A stretch of DNA of 32,435 nt, from assembly GCA_025454425.1 (NCBI GenBank), contig JALOOL010000020.1, positions 1-32,435 on the forward strand. Reading direction: 5' to 3'. The position numbers and the translations under genes were made by a program. Shown here in pieces: positions 1 to 7,861 of this stretch (position 1 is its first letter; the number at the start of each line of letters is the position of its first letter). The notes under the pieces are model-generated. The model was not told the origin of the DNA. It made no database searches and worked only from the letters and a program-made list of their open reading frames with translations. This DNA is from Hydrococcus sp. Prado102. GTDB lineage: Bacteria; Cyanobacteriota; Cyanobacteriia; Cyanobacteriales; Microcystaceae.

Positions 1-694
1 CCAACCCAGGAATATCTTTGATTAAATTGCTTTTCCAATTATTAAAATCGCCTAAAATAGCTTGTTCTATATTCGGAATTGACGTTACCGAAAACTGAGA
101 TAGATCGATCGCATTGAGTTTTAATTCACCTAAGTCTGGATTCTGAGCTAAAGCCTCCCCTAAAGTAAGATTAGAAATCGAAAAATTCTTGCTGTTTAAC
201 AACTTTTGTACCGGAGCAATGTTACTAACCTCAATTTGCTCTAATTTGGGTATTGCTTGGACTAATTGATTGAGGGTTTGTTCTCCAATCAATGGAAATT
301 CTGATAAAGCAATTTCGGACAAATTAATCCCTGAAATTTGGGCAATATTACCAACTGTAAAATTCTGAGGAGCTAGGGCATCTGCTACATCTCCTAACTT
401 CAAAAATCGGTCTGGTGTATCGCCAACGTTCCAAGTTCGAGATAAGTCATATCCCGCTAGCTGATTGTACTCAGTTCCAAAACTTCCCGCCGTTAAAATC
501 CCTGGTAAATCGGACAGAGAAATCTGATTCCAATCTGGTAGCTGTACGTTCCCTACTACCTGGTTGTTCCATTCCACTTCTACTGTTTGGTAAGGGATCG
601 TCGAAGCGCTAACTGTTGCTATCGGCAACCAAGTTAGAATAATAGTTGATGGGATGGCTAACAAACGCCAAAACCAACTTTTCCAAGTCTTCAC
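1..694 (-). CDS. exported hypothetical protein, C-terminus outside window
   Basis: This frame is open from a GTG at 694 to the window edge, giving 231 visible residues with no stop. GTG is chosen because GAGGAA lies about 10 bases upstream and the following residues form a signal peptide: a basic start (KTWKSW), a hydrophobic stretch near residues 12-28, and an Ala/Ser cleavage region (VSAS). The mature part is rich in Leu, Asn, Ile and Gln and has loosely repeated segments of the type IxLSxF...IPxL, suggesting a repetitive extracytoplasmic scaffold. I do not recognise the family securely. Similar repetitive N-termini occur in cyanobacterial plasmid proteins that may end in a peptidase domain, but that part is not visible here. 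It starts 27 bases after the preceding gene stops, so it is probably the third gene of the ParA-like operon. A role in cell-envelope interaction or conjugation is a guess. Confidence 0.75.
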   Translation of the reverse strand, partial: MKTWKSWFWRLLAIPSTIILTWLPIATVSASTIPYQTVEVEWNNQVVGNVQLPDWNQISLSDLPGILTAGSFGTEYNQLAGYDLSRTWNVGDTPDRFLKLGDVADALAPQNFTVGNIAQISGINLSEIALSEFPLIGEQTLNQLVQAIPKLEQIEVSNIAPVQKLLNSKNFSISNLTLGEALAQNPDLGELKLNAIDLSQFSVTSIPNIEQAILGDFNNWKSNLIKDIPGL

Positions 695-721
695 GGCTTT
701 TGTTCCTCAATATTGGCAAGA

Positions 722-1729
722 TTACTTAACAAACTCTCGCGATTCGGGCGATCGCGTCCAAAGCGTGCAGAACCCACTTTTTGCTACTCTGCCTTCTAGG
801 GTCAAAGTCACGCCCAATCGCTCCACATCTTTTTCGCAAACTCGTTTCCTACCGCCACTGAGCAGCGTTTGATTCCACTGCATGAACTGTCGCGCATACT
901 TTCCTTCGTGACTTCTTGCCCATTGAATCAGTTCTGGATGCGATCGCGCGAATCTTCCGGCTTCGCTGAGTCCCCAGTTCATCGCTTCGGCTTGTTCTAA
1001 GGTCAATTGGCGAGAACCAGTTGGGTCGAGTTCTGGAGGTTTGGCAAACAAAGGAATGCCCAAACCCAAAACGACACCAGCACCTAACGTCCCCAGCAGA
1101 ATGAACCCAGCGCGAATTAACGCATACATATCCCAAGACACTTTGTCTAAAGCAGCTTTTCGTACTAAAGATTCAACCGTATTGGAGATGGACTGACTCT
1201 GCACGTCAAGAGCAGCTTGACTCTGCGCCTTATACATCTCTTCGGTTGTCCGAATCAGCGTCCGAATTCGATTGGTTTCCGCTTCAAAAGCAGCCTCGGC
1301 TGCTGTTAGCTCTTTTTGCCACCGTTGTTTCCAATCATCGAACAACTGGTCGATTTCAGACGGTTTAGCGTCGATTAACTGCTCTAAATCCCCAAGTGCC
1401 AGCATGACCGCAAACAAAGGGTCATCTTTCTCTACACCAGATTGATAAGCAATTTGCAGAATCTTGGCTCGATCTTCTGCACTTTTATTATCGAGAACCT
1501 GAGCCATCAAAGACTGGTTAAATTCTCCGGGCACTGATGTAGGAAAAAACGATTTCTGTCGAGGTCGATCTTCTTGAATCTCCTGTCCAGACAATAATTC
1601 CTCTAGTGCAGCTTCGAGATCCGCTTTTGTGTCTAATGTATCCTCTGGTTCAAATTCAAAGAATTTTTCATCTTCAACCTCAGACTGTTGCGTCGGCAAA
1701 TTCGATTCTTGAACTGTCTCTTCAAGCAC
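722..1729 (-). CDS. coiled-coil, single-pass membrane protein of the ParA/TraL-like operon
   Basis: This protein of about 335 residues is unrecognised. I place the start at GTG 1729 rather than the ATG at 1780. GGAGG sits at 1736-1740, six bases before the GTG, and the GTG overlaps the stop of the upstream ATPase gene (1722-1724) by a few bases, as in translational coupling; the ATG would give a 59-base overlap. The N-terminal third is acidic (Glu/Asp-rich). The middle (about residues 130-200) is a long Glu/Ala/Gln/Arg-rich helix that looks coiled-coil. A hydrophobic segment (LIRAGFILLGTLGAGVVLGL) near residue 205-225 is probably a membrane span. The C-terminal part has no Cys pair or catalytic motif I can name. 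Its position between a ParA/TraL-like ATPase and an exported protein suggests a plasmid-borne membrane complex, possibly for transfer, but that is inference. Confidence 0.8.
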   Translation of the reverse strand: MLEETVQESNLPTQQSEVEDEKFFEFEPEDTLDTKADLEAALEELLSGQEIQEDRPRQKSFFPTSVPGEFNQSLMAQVLDNKSAEDRAKILQIAYQSGVEKDDPLFAVMLALGDLEQLIDAKPSEIDQLFDDWKQRWQKELTAAEAAFEAETNRIRTLIRTTEEMYKAQSQAALDVQSQSISNTVESLVRKAALDKVSWDMYALIRAGFILLGTLGAGVVLGLGIPLFAKPPELDPTGSRQLTLEQAEAMNWGLSEAGRFARSHPELIQWARSHEGKYARQFMQWNQTLLSGGRKRVCEKDVERLGVTLTLEGRVAKSGFCTLWTRSPESREFVK

Positions 1730-2465
1730 TTTGAGCCTCCGTTTGAGAGAGTGCAAGTAGTCCAGACTGTTCGATCTCATCTATTGTCTGTCGTAGAAAC
1801 TTTGTCAGTCGCTGTCGAGATAAAATGGGCAATCCGCTATCCTCCAAGGCTAAACTAAAGGGAACGCGATTTTCTTCAAGGTAGTCTCGTTCAGTCGCAC
1901 GAAGCCCAGGAAAACCGATATCGCTAAACACATACTTGTTTTTTGCCTGCTTGAACTCTTCTCGTTCGTCTACCGTAGTCCAGTCCAGACAAATCCCATA
2001 ATTGCGGACAAAACAGTGAGGCAGTTTTCCCTCAAAGGTGTTGAGAGAATTGAGAAATAAATTAATACTGTTATAGCTGCCGTTGGAGAGAAACCACTTA
2101 CAAATTTTGACTTCAGCTTTTGTGACAATTTCGCCATCAAGCAAGTTATTATCCAAGATCCAATAAGCCACTTGCTGGTGAATATTAGCAGGTAAATTGA
2201 CTAAGACAGGATTGGTAAATGCCATTTCAAAAATCTGGTCAACTTTAGCCGATGATTTAGAATTCATCGCCGTAGCTTCATCAGATGCTTTAAAGTGGAT
2301 ATCGGTTATCCCATCATAAACTTCCGCTACATCGGGATTATTCGGGTCAGCATCGATAAGAATGTAGTCAATTTTATGACTCTCAAAGTAATGATTGAGG
2401 CATTTACAAAATAGGCTTTTGCCTATGCCACCTTTTTCCCCATCAACTAAGTGAATGGTTGGCAT
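1722..2465 (-). CDS. ParA/MinD/TraL-family P-loop ATPase
   Basis: A 247-residue protein beginning MPTIHLVDGEKGGIGKS, whose KGGxGKS is the deviant Walker A motif of ParA, MinD and TraL ATPases. It is followed by DADPNNPDV (the switch-I/A' region) at about residues 39-47. The segment VLVNLPANIHQQ near residue 88 matches the position of Walker B. Family members bind ATP as dimers and act in plasmid partition, protein positioning or conjugative transfer. The opening resembles TraL-like proteins as much as partition ParA, no ParB-like gene follows, and a separate ParM system lies nearby. I therefore favour a transfer- or membrane-linked role over partition, without certainty. It is first in a three-gene minus-strand operon and its stop overlaps the GTG start of the next gene. 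The ATG at 2465 lacks a strong ribosome-binding site. Confidence 0.8.
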   Translation of the reverse strand: MPTIHLVDGEKGGIGKSLFCKCLNHYFESHKIDYILIDADPNNPDVAEVYDGITDIHFKASDEATAMNSKSSAKVDQIFEMAFTNPVLVNLPANIHQQVAYWILDNNLLDGEIVTKAEVKICKWFLSNGSYNSINLFLNSLNTFEGKLPHCFVRNYGICLDWTTVDEREEFKQAKNKYVFSDIGFPGLRATERDYLEENRVPFSLALEDSGLPILSRQRLTKFLRQTIDEIEQSGLLALSQTEAQSA

Positions 2466-3410
2466 CTCATTCTTTTTTCCAATTTAATTTTCACTATCCT
2501 AAACATTTGCTCGATTCAAAAAATCCCCTAAGCTGGCTAACGTATTTATCTACTTGTCAAGATTTTCTCTCTACCTGTTACTCCAACTGGGTCAATTTTT
2601 CGATACCTAGCTCGCCTGACTAGCGGTTGATTCTCACTTCAAAGTCTGAAAAATTGGATTACTAATAATCTTTCCGACTCTCATGGAAATAAATTTTCAA
2701 AACACTTCTATCGAAGCGATTTTATTGCTGTTGATTATTTAGTTTTTATGAACCTACCAAAACTCCCTTTACTTTGTCGAGAAAGTAGTAATCTTTGGTG
2801 GCAAGTAGCTATATTTCTATTGATCTTGACAGTCCTTTGAATTAATTAATATCATTTCTCCGTGAACTTGCGTCTCCTCAAAAATCTCTCCTTAATTTCT
2901 TGGCATTTTTGCACGACAGACGCTTAAATGATTTGCTTTTTAAGTGGTGATATCTTAGAGGGAAAGAGGCGCAGGTTCTTTTAAGCGCGACACGCGACAA
3001 GAGCAAATTCGCGTCCTCCTCTGTGGTTAATTTTAAAAACCGATTTGATTATGTATAAATTTATAAAAAATTGGTATAAACATCACTGCTTTTAAGAAAA
3101 AACTGTAGTTTGCTTAATCATAGTTTTGCTCTCTAAAAAGCAAAATTTTTTGATTTACTAAACCCCAAGACGGATACAAGCACAAAACTTTGTTGGTAGG
3201 GTCAATCCAAAATCTAAAATCGAATGCAAATGACCCGCCCACCCACTCACCAGCCAATAAGGAAATTAATAAAATTGCTTCTACTGAAGCGATTAGAGTG
3301 AAAAAACAACAGTTTAAATTCAGTTTTTAAAAAAAATCAAACTGAAGAAAAAAAACTAGCGTTTTTGTCAAAACGAACAATCGAACAAATCCAATAAGGA
3401 GATTAATTTC
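2466..3410 (+). other. 945-bp AT-rich intergenic region between divergent genes
   Basis: This region separates the minus-strand ATPase operon from the plus-strand gene at 3411. It has no HIP1 site and no long open frame. A TTGACA at 2827-2832 followed 17 bases later by ATATCA is a plausible sigma-70 promoter on the plus strand. Short self-complementary stretches occur, for example CAGTTT...AAACTG near 3321-3344 and CGTTTT...AAAACG near 3360-3375. I see no convincing iteron array, although a plasmid origin could lie here. A 30-codon ORF at 2748 is discussed as a finding. Confidence 0.5.
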
Positions 3411-3776
3411 ATGGCTAAAACAATGACCTCTGCTAAACTCAGCCCAATGCAAAAGCACCTTGGTATTAGCCGCGAAGAAAAGCGTAAGTCAATGTTTCTC
3501 TACGTTGCAAGAGAACTGACTGGACGCTCCCTACATCGTGACTTAAAAGCTAAGAAGAAACAATTGGATTGGGAAAAGTTTAACGAATCATTCAACAGCT
3601 ATTATGCTGATTATTCGGCTGATGAAATCCTCGATGAAATCCTCAGTAATGTCTATTGGCTGGCTAACGAACAAGCAGTAATAGATTTATATTTTCGTTA
3701 CCTTGACGATGCTCAACGCAATGCTAATGGAAACGGCAGTAAAGCTGAAGAGAATGAGTTGGAATTTGCCAAGTAA
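3411..3776 (+). CDS. small hypothetical protein, charged and helical
   Basis: A 121-residue cytoplasmic protein I do not recognise. AAGGAG lies nine bases before the ATG, a strong ribosome-binding site, and a perfect intrinsic terminator follows the stop, so this is a real monocistronic gene. The N-terminus is basic (SPMQKHLGISREEKRKSMFLYVAREL), followed by a Lys-rich stretch, a segment rich in Tyr, Asp and Asn (ESFNSYYADYSADEILDEIL) and an acidic tail. It has no Cys, no membrane segment and no known motif. It is transcribed convergently with parM. Similar-sounding GC-rich tracts (CCCACCCACTCACC near 3238 and CCCACCCACCCACTACC near 3825) flank it. A DNA-binding or plasmid-maintenance role is possible but unsupported. 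Confidence 0.8.
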   Translation: MAKTMTSAKLSPMQKHLGISREEKRKSMFLYVARELTGRSLHRDLKAKKKQLDWEKFNESFNSYYADYSADEILDEILSNVYWLANEQAVIDLYFRYLDDAQRNANGNGSKAEENELEFAK

Positions 3777-3792
3777 TCAGCAATAAATTGAA

Positions 3793-3822
3793 AAAGAACC
3801 GCATTAATTGCGGTTCTTTCTT
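3793..3822 (+). terminator. intrinsic terminator of the 3411 gene
   Basis: A perfect 11-bp stem (AAAGAACCGCA at 3793-3803 with TGCGGTTCTTT at 3809-3819), loop TTAAT, begins 17 bases after the stop codon and runs into T-rich sequence. The A-tract on the left side means it may also act on the opposite strand, where parM transcription arrives. Confidence 0.85.
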
Positions 3823-3990
3823 TGCCCACCCACCCACTACCATTTGAGCTATTTTTTAAAGCGAACGCTCCTCTTTTTCTGATTTTTAAGCTTGAAGACT
3901 GAACGAAGAGTAACAATAATATAAATGCGATCTTTGAGGTGACTAACCAGGAGAATTTAACAAAGAAATTAAGTGCTAATTTGAGAAAAT

Positions 3991-5208
3991 TTAAGCCACT
4001 GCTTGCTGTTTCTTCGCTTCATACCCTGCAAAGTTGACAAACAGACTCCAGACATCAGCAAACCGCAGTGCCAAATTTTGTTGCTTGAATGGTTTTAATT
4101 CACACTCATCCAATTGCAGTGCCTCAATCAGTTCTTTCTCTTCGATAAAAGACGAACTTACCCTCAATGACTTGTCCTTGCTGATGAAATAGTCAATCAG
4201 TTTTTCCTTCAAGAATTCCGATGTACCGCCACAATAGACGACTTCATTAAGTTGAGACAACGGTGGTAATATCTCATCGAGCCAATTAATAATTAACTGC
4301 CAATATTCTTTAGTGGCAGTTTTAATAGCTGCTTCAATATCTCCTTTTTCCTTAGTAGCTTTGTTTGAGTCAGTCGATTTAATTAAGTCCTCAACGAAAA
4401 TATTGGTCGCAAGCTGTCTATCTCGATTGGCTTTAGCTGCGTTGTAAAAATCTTCTTCGACGGTACGGATACTAGCTTGGAATTCCTCCCGACTCAACCC
4501 CGATACTTTATTGGTGACTTTATCAATCAAATCGTAGAAGCCCAACTGCGTTGTACCGCTTTCAGTCCGTGATAGCGTACCTTGTCGAAACAGTAGCAAG
4601 CTGGTATTGCGGTAGCCAAACATTAAATAGACAAACGTTTGTTTTTGGAATCGTTCGATGGTTAGACGATTGGCATGGGACATTGCCAACCCGTAGCTTT
4701 CAGGATAACAGCGATATTTGCTCAATTCGACCTTTAATGGCTGTCCCTGAAAGAAAAACTGCTTTGCAGCTTTAATTAATTCTGTTTTTATTTCACTCGC
4801 ATTGGCATACTCTCCATAAGGTAGAAGCAGTCCTAACTGAAGTTCGATTTCCAAGTGCATTTGCTCGATGGATGCGATCGCGGCTACGACTGCCAGTAAT
4901 TTTGGCACAATTGACTCGTACTTGAGTTTTTTGATACTGACCGAGGCGCGGTATTCTTGTGCCAATCGTCCAACTACGTAGCAATCGCCTTCTGGATGTA
5001 ATTGAACCCAGGCATTATCTTCTGGCTTGCCTAACCCAGACGATTGAGGTAGGTTCGATGCGGAAGAGACTGGCAGCTTCAATAACATTGCATCCATGCA
5101 CAAGTGTTTAACTAGACCCGTTCCAGTGCTATACAAAACTTTGATGAGCGATGTCCCTGCATCTAGGCACATCACCAACTTTTTACTCTTTCTTCCCTTG
5201 CGTATCAT
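3991..5208 (-). CDS. parM: ParM/StbA-like actin-fold plasmid segregation ATPase
   Basis: A 405-residue actin-like protein. The first phosphate-binding loop is visible as VMCLDAGTSLIKVLY at about residues 12-26, the DxGTS form typical of plasmid ParM and StbA proteins. A second phosphate-type segment, FVYLMFGYRNTSLLLF, is near residue 190, and the adenosine motif VVYCGGTSEFLKEKL is near residue 325. Such proteins polymerise with ATP into filaments that push plasmid copies apart, after an adaptor (ParR) bound to a centromere captures the filament end. It follows the small ribbon-helix-helix-like gene at 5270 by 61 bases, so the two probably form one partition operon. AAGGAG lies about 13 bases before the ATG, rather distant. 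No transcription terminator is obvious after its stop, apart from the convergent one at 3793. Confidence 0.85.
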   Translation of the reverse strand: MIRKGRKSKKLVMCLDAGTSLIKVLYSTGTGLVKHLCMDAMLLKLPVSSASNLPQSSGLGKPEDNAWVQLHPEGDCYVVGRLAQEYRASVSIKKLKYESIVPKLLAVVAAIASIEQMHLEIELQLGLLLPYGEYANASEIKTELIKAAKQFFFQGQPLKVELSKYRCYPESYGLAMSHANRLTIERFQKQTFVYLMFGYRNTSLLLFRQGTLSRTESGTTQLGFYDLIDKVTNKVSGLSREEFQASIRTVEEDFYNAAKANRDRQLATNIFVEDLIKSTDSNKATKEKGDIEAAIKTATKEYWQLIINWLDEILPPLSQLNEVVYCGGTSEFLKEKLIDYFISKDKSLRVSSSFIEEKELIEALQLDECELKPFKQQNLALRFADVWSLFVNFAGYEAKKQQAVA

Positions 5209-5269
5209 GATGTTGCTGATTCTCCTTAATCATTGATGACAAATGTTCTGTAAGCTCTCGCCGAATTAA

Positions 5270-5704
5270 TTAGTCAATTCCTCCCAACAAACTATCCATC
5301 ATCGTCAGGTTCTTCTCTTGTCTGAGTTCCCATTCTTCCTCTTCCTCTTCCTCTTTAGGATGCACCTCTGTAGAGACATGGGACTGAAAAGGATCGTTAG
5401 TTGTCAAAAGTGAATCGAGCACGCTAGGATTCATTGTCATTGCCCTAGTCGGCAGCAGTCCCGCATATTCCCGAATTGCCTGCGCTCGACCTTCTAGTAT
5501 GCCCAGGCATTGGATTGCTACAGAGCGCAGATTGGAATCGTCGGCAGAGAGGGTAAAAGGTAAGTACCAAGAGAGTGCAATTTGCCAGATGACTCCTTCT
5601 TTGCCTAGCGGTTCGTTCTGAAGAGCTTCGATTATTTGTCCTCGCTCGTTTTCCACGTCTGCTCTTAACTGAATGGTTGTCTGCTTTTGTCTTCTGCTGG
5701 ACAT
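5270..5704 (-). CDS. ParR-like small DNA-binding adaptor, probable partner of ParM
   Basis: A 144-residue protein whose N-terminus (SSRRQKQTTIQLRADVENERG) fits the strand and first helix of a ribbon-helix-helix DNA-binding domain, followed by IIEALQNEP and a hydrophobic helix. The C-terminal part is disordered-looking and has a run of eight or so Glu before WELRQEKNL, then a short hydrophobic tail (MMDSLLGGID) that could contact the filament. ParR adaptors have this plan: an RHH domain plus a short actin-binding tail. The assignment rests on these features and on its position directly before parM; I see no clear family signature. In most ParMRC loci parM comes first, so this order is reversed. 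The ribosome-binding site is weak. Confidence 0.6.
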   Translation of the reverse strand: MSSRRQKQTTIQLRADVENERGQIIEALQNEPLGKEGVIWQIALSWYLPFTLSADDSNLRSVAIQCLGILEGRAQAIREYAGLLPTRAMTMNPSVLDSLLTTNDPFQSHVSTEVHPKEEEEEEEWELRQEKNLTMMDSLLGGID

Positions 5705-6116
5705 AGCGGTTTGATTAGGAAGCCTTTTACTTTCCCTATATTTTGTTTCATCGGTTTGCTGATTAGCCTACTCTCAATTACTTTAATCTTGATTCGCTCA
5801 ACTAGGTGAAATTGCCATCCCTATTTAGCGTTCCAACTGGCTTTATCTTTTGACTTTTTTTTCCTTCAAATCATTTTTCGACTTTCCCAAAATTCTTAAA
5901 AAATTCTTAAAAAACTTGAGATTAAATACTGTGCGTAAGAAGGCGGTCTCGTGAGCTAATGTAGTGCGGTTGTGTGCTATTTCTCCTGAATTTGACTGTT
6001 TTAATGGCTTATCCTGAGCGATCGTTTCGCACAAAAGCAAGCAAAGACGCACAAGAATTGCCTTCTTTTTTGCTGTAAAGATAGCTTGAAATAGCTTCGT
6101 TAGTCTTAGCAAGCAG

Positions 6117-6138
6117 TGATTTTGTCTATACAAAATCA
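6117..6138. repeat. perfect 9-bp inverted repeat, operator-like
   Basis: TGATTTTGT (6117-6125) and ACAAAATCA (6130-6138) are perfect complements separated by CTAT. Neither side has a following T-run, so a terminator is unlikely. The size suits a dimeric regulator site, but no gene starts close by. Confidence 0.5.
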
Positions 6139-6252
6139 GACTTTGTGTTCTTATGAATGCTCAAAATCACTTTTTTTGCATTCCGATAAAATTCCTTTTT
6201 ATTGATAGCTTAATGTTGTTTCATCTCAATAATTATTACTCTTTTGTTACTT

Positions 6253-6302
6253 TAAAAAAAATAACTTTCTTTTAACAGGCGATCGCCTCGTTAGAAGAAA
6301 GT
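6253..6302 (-). terminator. nested-palindrome terminator for the rppA-rppB operon
   Basis: ACTTTCTTTTAAC (6264-6276) pairs with GTTAGAAGAAAGT (6290-6302), 13 bp with one G-T wobble. The loop contains the perfect palindrome GGCGATCGCC (6278-6287), a HIP1 site. Read on the minus strand the stem is followed by TATTTTTTTT, a classic U-tract. It lies about 165 bases after the sensor-kinase stop, so it most likely ends that transcript. Confidence 0.75.
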
Positions 6303-6466
6303 CTCAAAACGAAAAATAACAGAGAAATTGCATAAATCCAGTGGGGTTCGGTCGTTTGACAAACCAAAACAGAGGTACTGTATTTACTTGCTGAAAATCA
6401 TCGGGGACAATGATATAGCGATCGCCGAAAAAATATTTTTGACGAGTTTTTTTAGATCGTCATAGC

Positions 6467-7861
6467 TTACTTTCTATAGGAAGTTAGCTTGCCAATAATT
6501 TTTCCATGCTTCATCTTTGAGGAAACAGCCAAGGGTAGTTGAAGCGTGAAAATACTTCCTTTCCCCAGTTCGCTTTGCACGGTTAGACTGCCGTGATGTG
6601 TCAAGGCTATAGCTTTTGCGATCGCTAACCCCAAACCCGAACCCCCAGTATGGCGAGAGCGATCGCTATTAACTCGATAAAAGCGATCGAAAATTCGTTT
6701 TTGTTCTGACACTGCAATTCCAATTCCCGTATCGCGAACCAGAATAATCGCATGACGGTCGCTGCGTTCTAAAATAATCGTCACTTTTCCACCAGCCGGA
6801 GTGTATTGAACCGCATTGACAATTAAATTAGAAACCAAGCGATAAAGCTGGTCTTCATCGCCAAAAACTTCTAAGGTAGTCGCCTCCAGTTGTTCAAAGG
6901 TTAGCGTTATCTGTGCAGCAAGTGCTAAAGTAGCCAGTTCTTCAACTAAATCGCTAACTAAGTCATTTAAGCAACACGGATGGCGACGTAAAGGCACAGA
7001 TTGCTTATCCATGCGAGTTAATAGCAGCAAATCGGCAACAAGCTGGGTCAGCCGTCGATCTTGACGCACGATAGTTGTAAGAACGTCGCGTGCTTCCTTG
7101 TCTTGTATATAAGGCATTAAGAGGGCTGATTCTACTGTTGCTAGCGAAGCCGCTAATGGCGTTCGCAACTCGTGGGCAGCATCTGCCGTGAACTGTTCTA
7201 TTTGCTTGTAAGATTTGTAAATTGGATGCATGGCTAACCCAGCCAACCACCAACTAGAACCGCCAACCAGAATTAACGAGATCGGCAACCCCAATTTCAG
7301 GGCCCATTTTACTCTAGCGAGATAATTCTCAAAGTCTTTGAGACTGCGCCCTACCTGGAAGTATCCCCAATCTTTTCGGTCTTGGGTGTGCAAGGATACA
7401 GAAATTTGGTGATAATCGTTGCCAAAGCGATCGGATAAAGTTTGCCAAGATGCCTTGTTGAACTTTTGAGGCAGACCCTCTGGATAAGTTCCGGCAATAG
7501 CGATTAAACGCCCAGATGTATCAAACAAACGAATGTAGTAGTTGCCTTGACTAATCGCGCTAAGAACGTGGCGTTCGGGACGCGATCGTTCCTTAGCACA
7601 ACTCGTTTCTACCAAACAGAGATTGGGTAAAAGTTCGTAGACAATTGGCTCCAAACGTCTCGGTTGTTTAAGTTTTAATTCTAAGCTGTCATGCAATGTC
7701 CCTGCTACCGACTCTAATTCGTTGTCTAGAGCTACCCAATGAGCGTGAGATATTGCTTCGTAGACACCAAACCCGATCGAACCTAAGATTAACCCCATCA
7801 CTCCCGCATAGGAGAGAGCTAACGAAGCACGAGTTCGGTTAAAGAGCTTGCTTTGACGCAT
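6467..7861 (-). CDS. rppB: RppB-like membrane sensor histidine kinase
   Basis: A 464-residue two-component sensor. I start at the ATG at 7861 (MRQSKLFNRTR), which overlaps the response-regulator stop by 23 bases; the frame is open further upstream but only to a TTG with no ribosome-binding site. Visible parts are a first membrane span at about residues 13-36, an extracytoplasmic sensor domain to about 188, a second span (LGLPISLILVGGSSWWLAGL) to about 211, the phospho-accepting His230 in FTADAAHELRTPL, the N box NLIVNAVQYTP, G1 DTGIGI and G2 GGSGLGLAIAKA. The opening and sensor domain resemble cyanobacterial RppB/NrsS kinases, reported to respond to redox state or nickel. The surrounding genes point to copper, so the stimulus is open. 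The sensor domain contains two Cys (LCLVETSC) but no His- or Met-rich metal site. Confidence 0.88.
   Translation of the reverse strand: MRQSKLFNRTRASLALSYAGVMGLILGSIGFGVYEAISHAHWVALDNELESVAGTLHDSLELKLKQPRRLEPIVYELLPNLCLVETSCAKERSRPERHVLSAISQGNYYIRLFDTSGRLIAIAGTYPEGLPQKFNKASWQTLSDRFGNDYHQISVSLHTQDRKDWGYFQVGRSLKDFENYLARVKWALKLGLPISLILVGGSSWWLAGLAMHPIYKSYKQIEQFTADAAHELRTPLAASLATVESALLMPYIQDKEARDVLTTIVRQDRRLTQLVADLLLLTRMDKQSVPLRRHPCCLNDLVSDLVEELATLALAAQITLTFEQLEATTLEVFGDEDQLYRLVSNLIVNAVQYTPAGGKVTIILERSDRHAIILVRDTGIGIAVSEQKRIFDRFYRVNSDRSRHTGGSGLGLAIAKAIALTHHGSLTVQSELGKGSIFTLQLPLAVSSKMKHGKIIGKLTSYRK

Larger units (their letters stand above)
5705..6466. other. intergenic region between the partition operon and the two-component operon
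   Basis: No convincing gene lies in these 760 bases. An open frame on the minus strand (5843-6133) starts with TTG, lacks a ribosome-binding site and has unconvincing composition. The region contains a direct repeat (ATTCTTAAAAA twice in tandem, 5891-5912), a 9-bp inverted repeat at 6117-6138 and the nested hairpin at 6264-6302. This is where I would look for the partition centromere, since it lies upstream of the ParR-like gene, but I see no clean tandem-repeat array. Confidence 0.5.

Noticed and set aside
849-1136. 95-codon minus-strand frame rich in Arg, Ser and Cys
   Set aside because: It lies entirely within the coiled-coil membrane protein gene in another frame and has the skewed composition of an overlapping-frame artefact.
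3238-3841. CCCACCCAC-type tracts flanking the 3411 gene as insertion-site repeats
   Set aside because: The tracts are short, imperfect and low-complexity, with no transposase or inverted repeats to support mobility.
5843-6133. 96-codon open frame on the minus strand
   Set aside because: It begins with TTG inside a palindrome, has no ribosome-binding site, and its product is a Lys/Leu/Phe-rich string without domain character in an AT-rich spacer.
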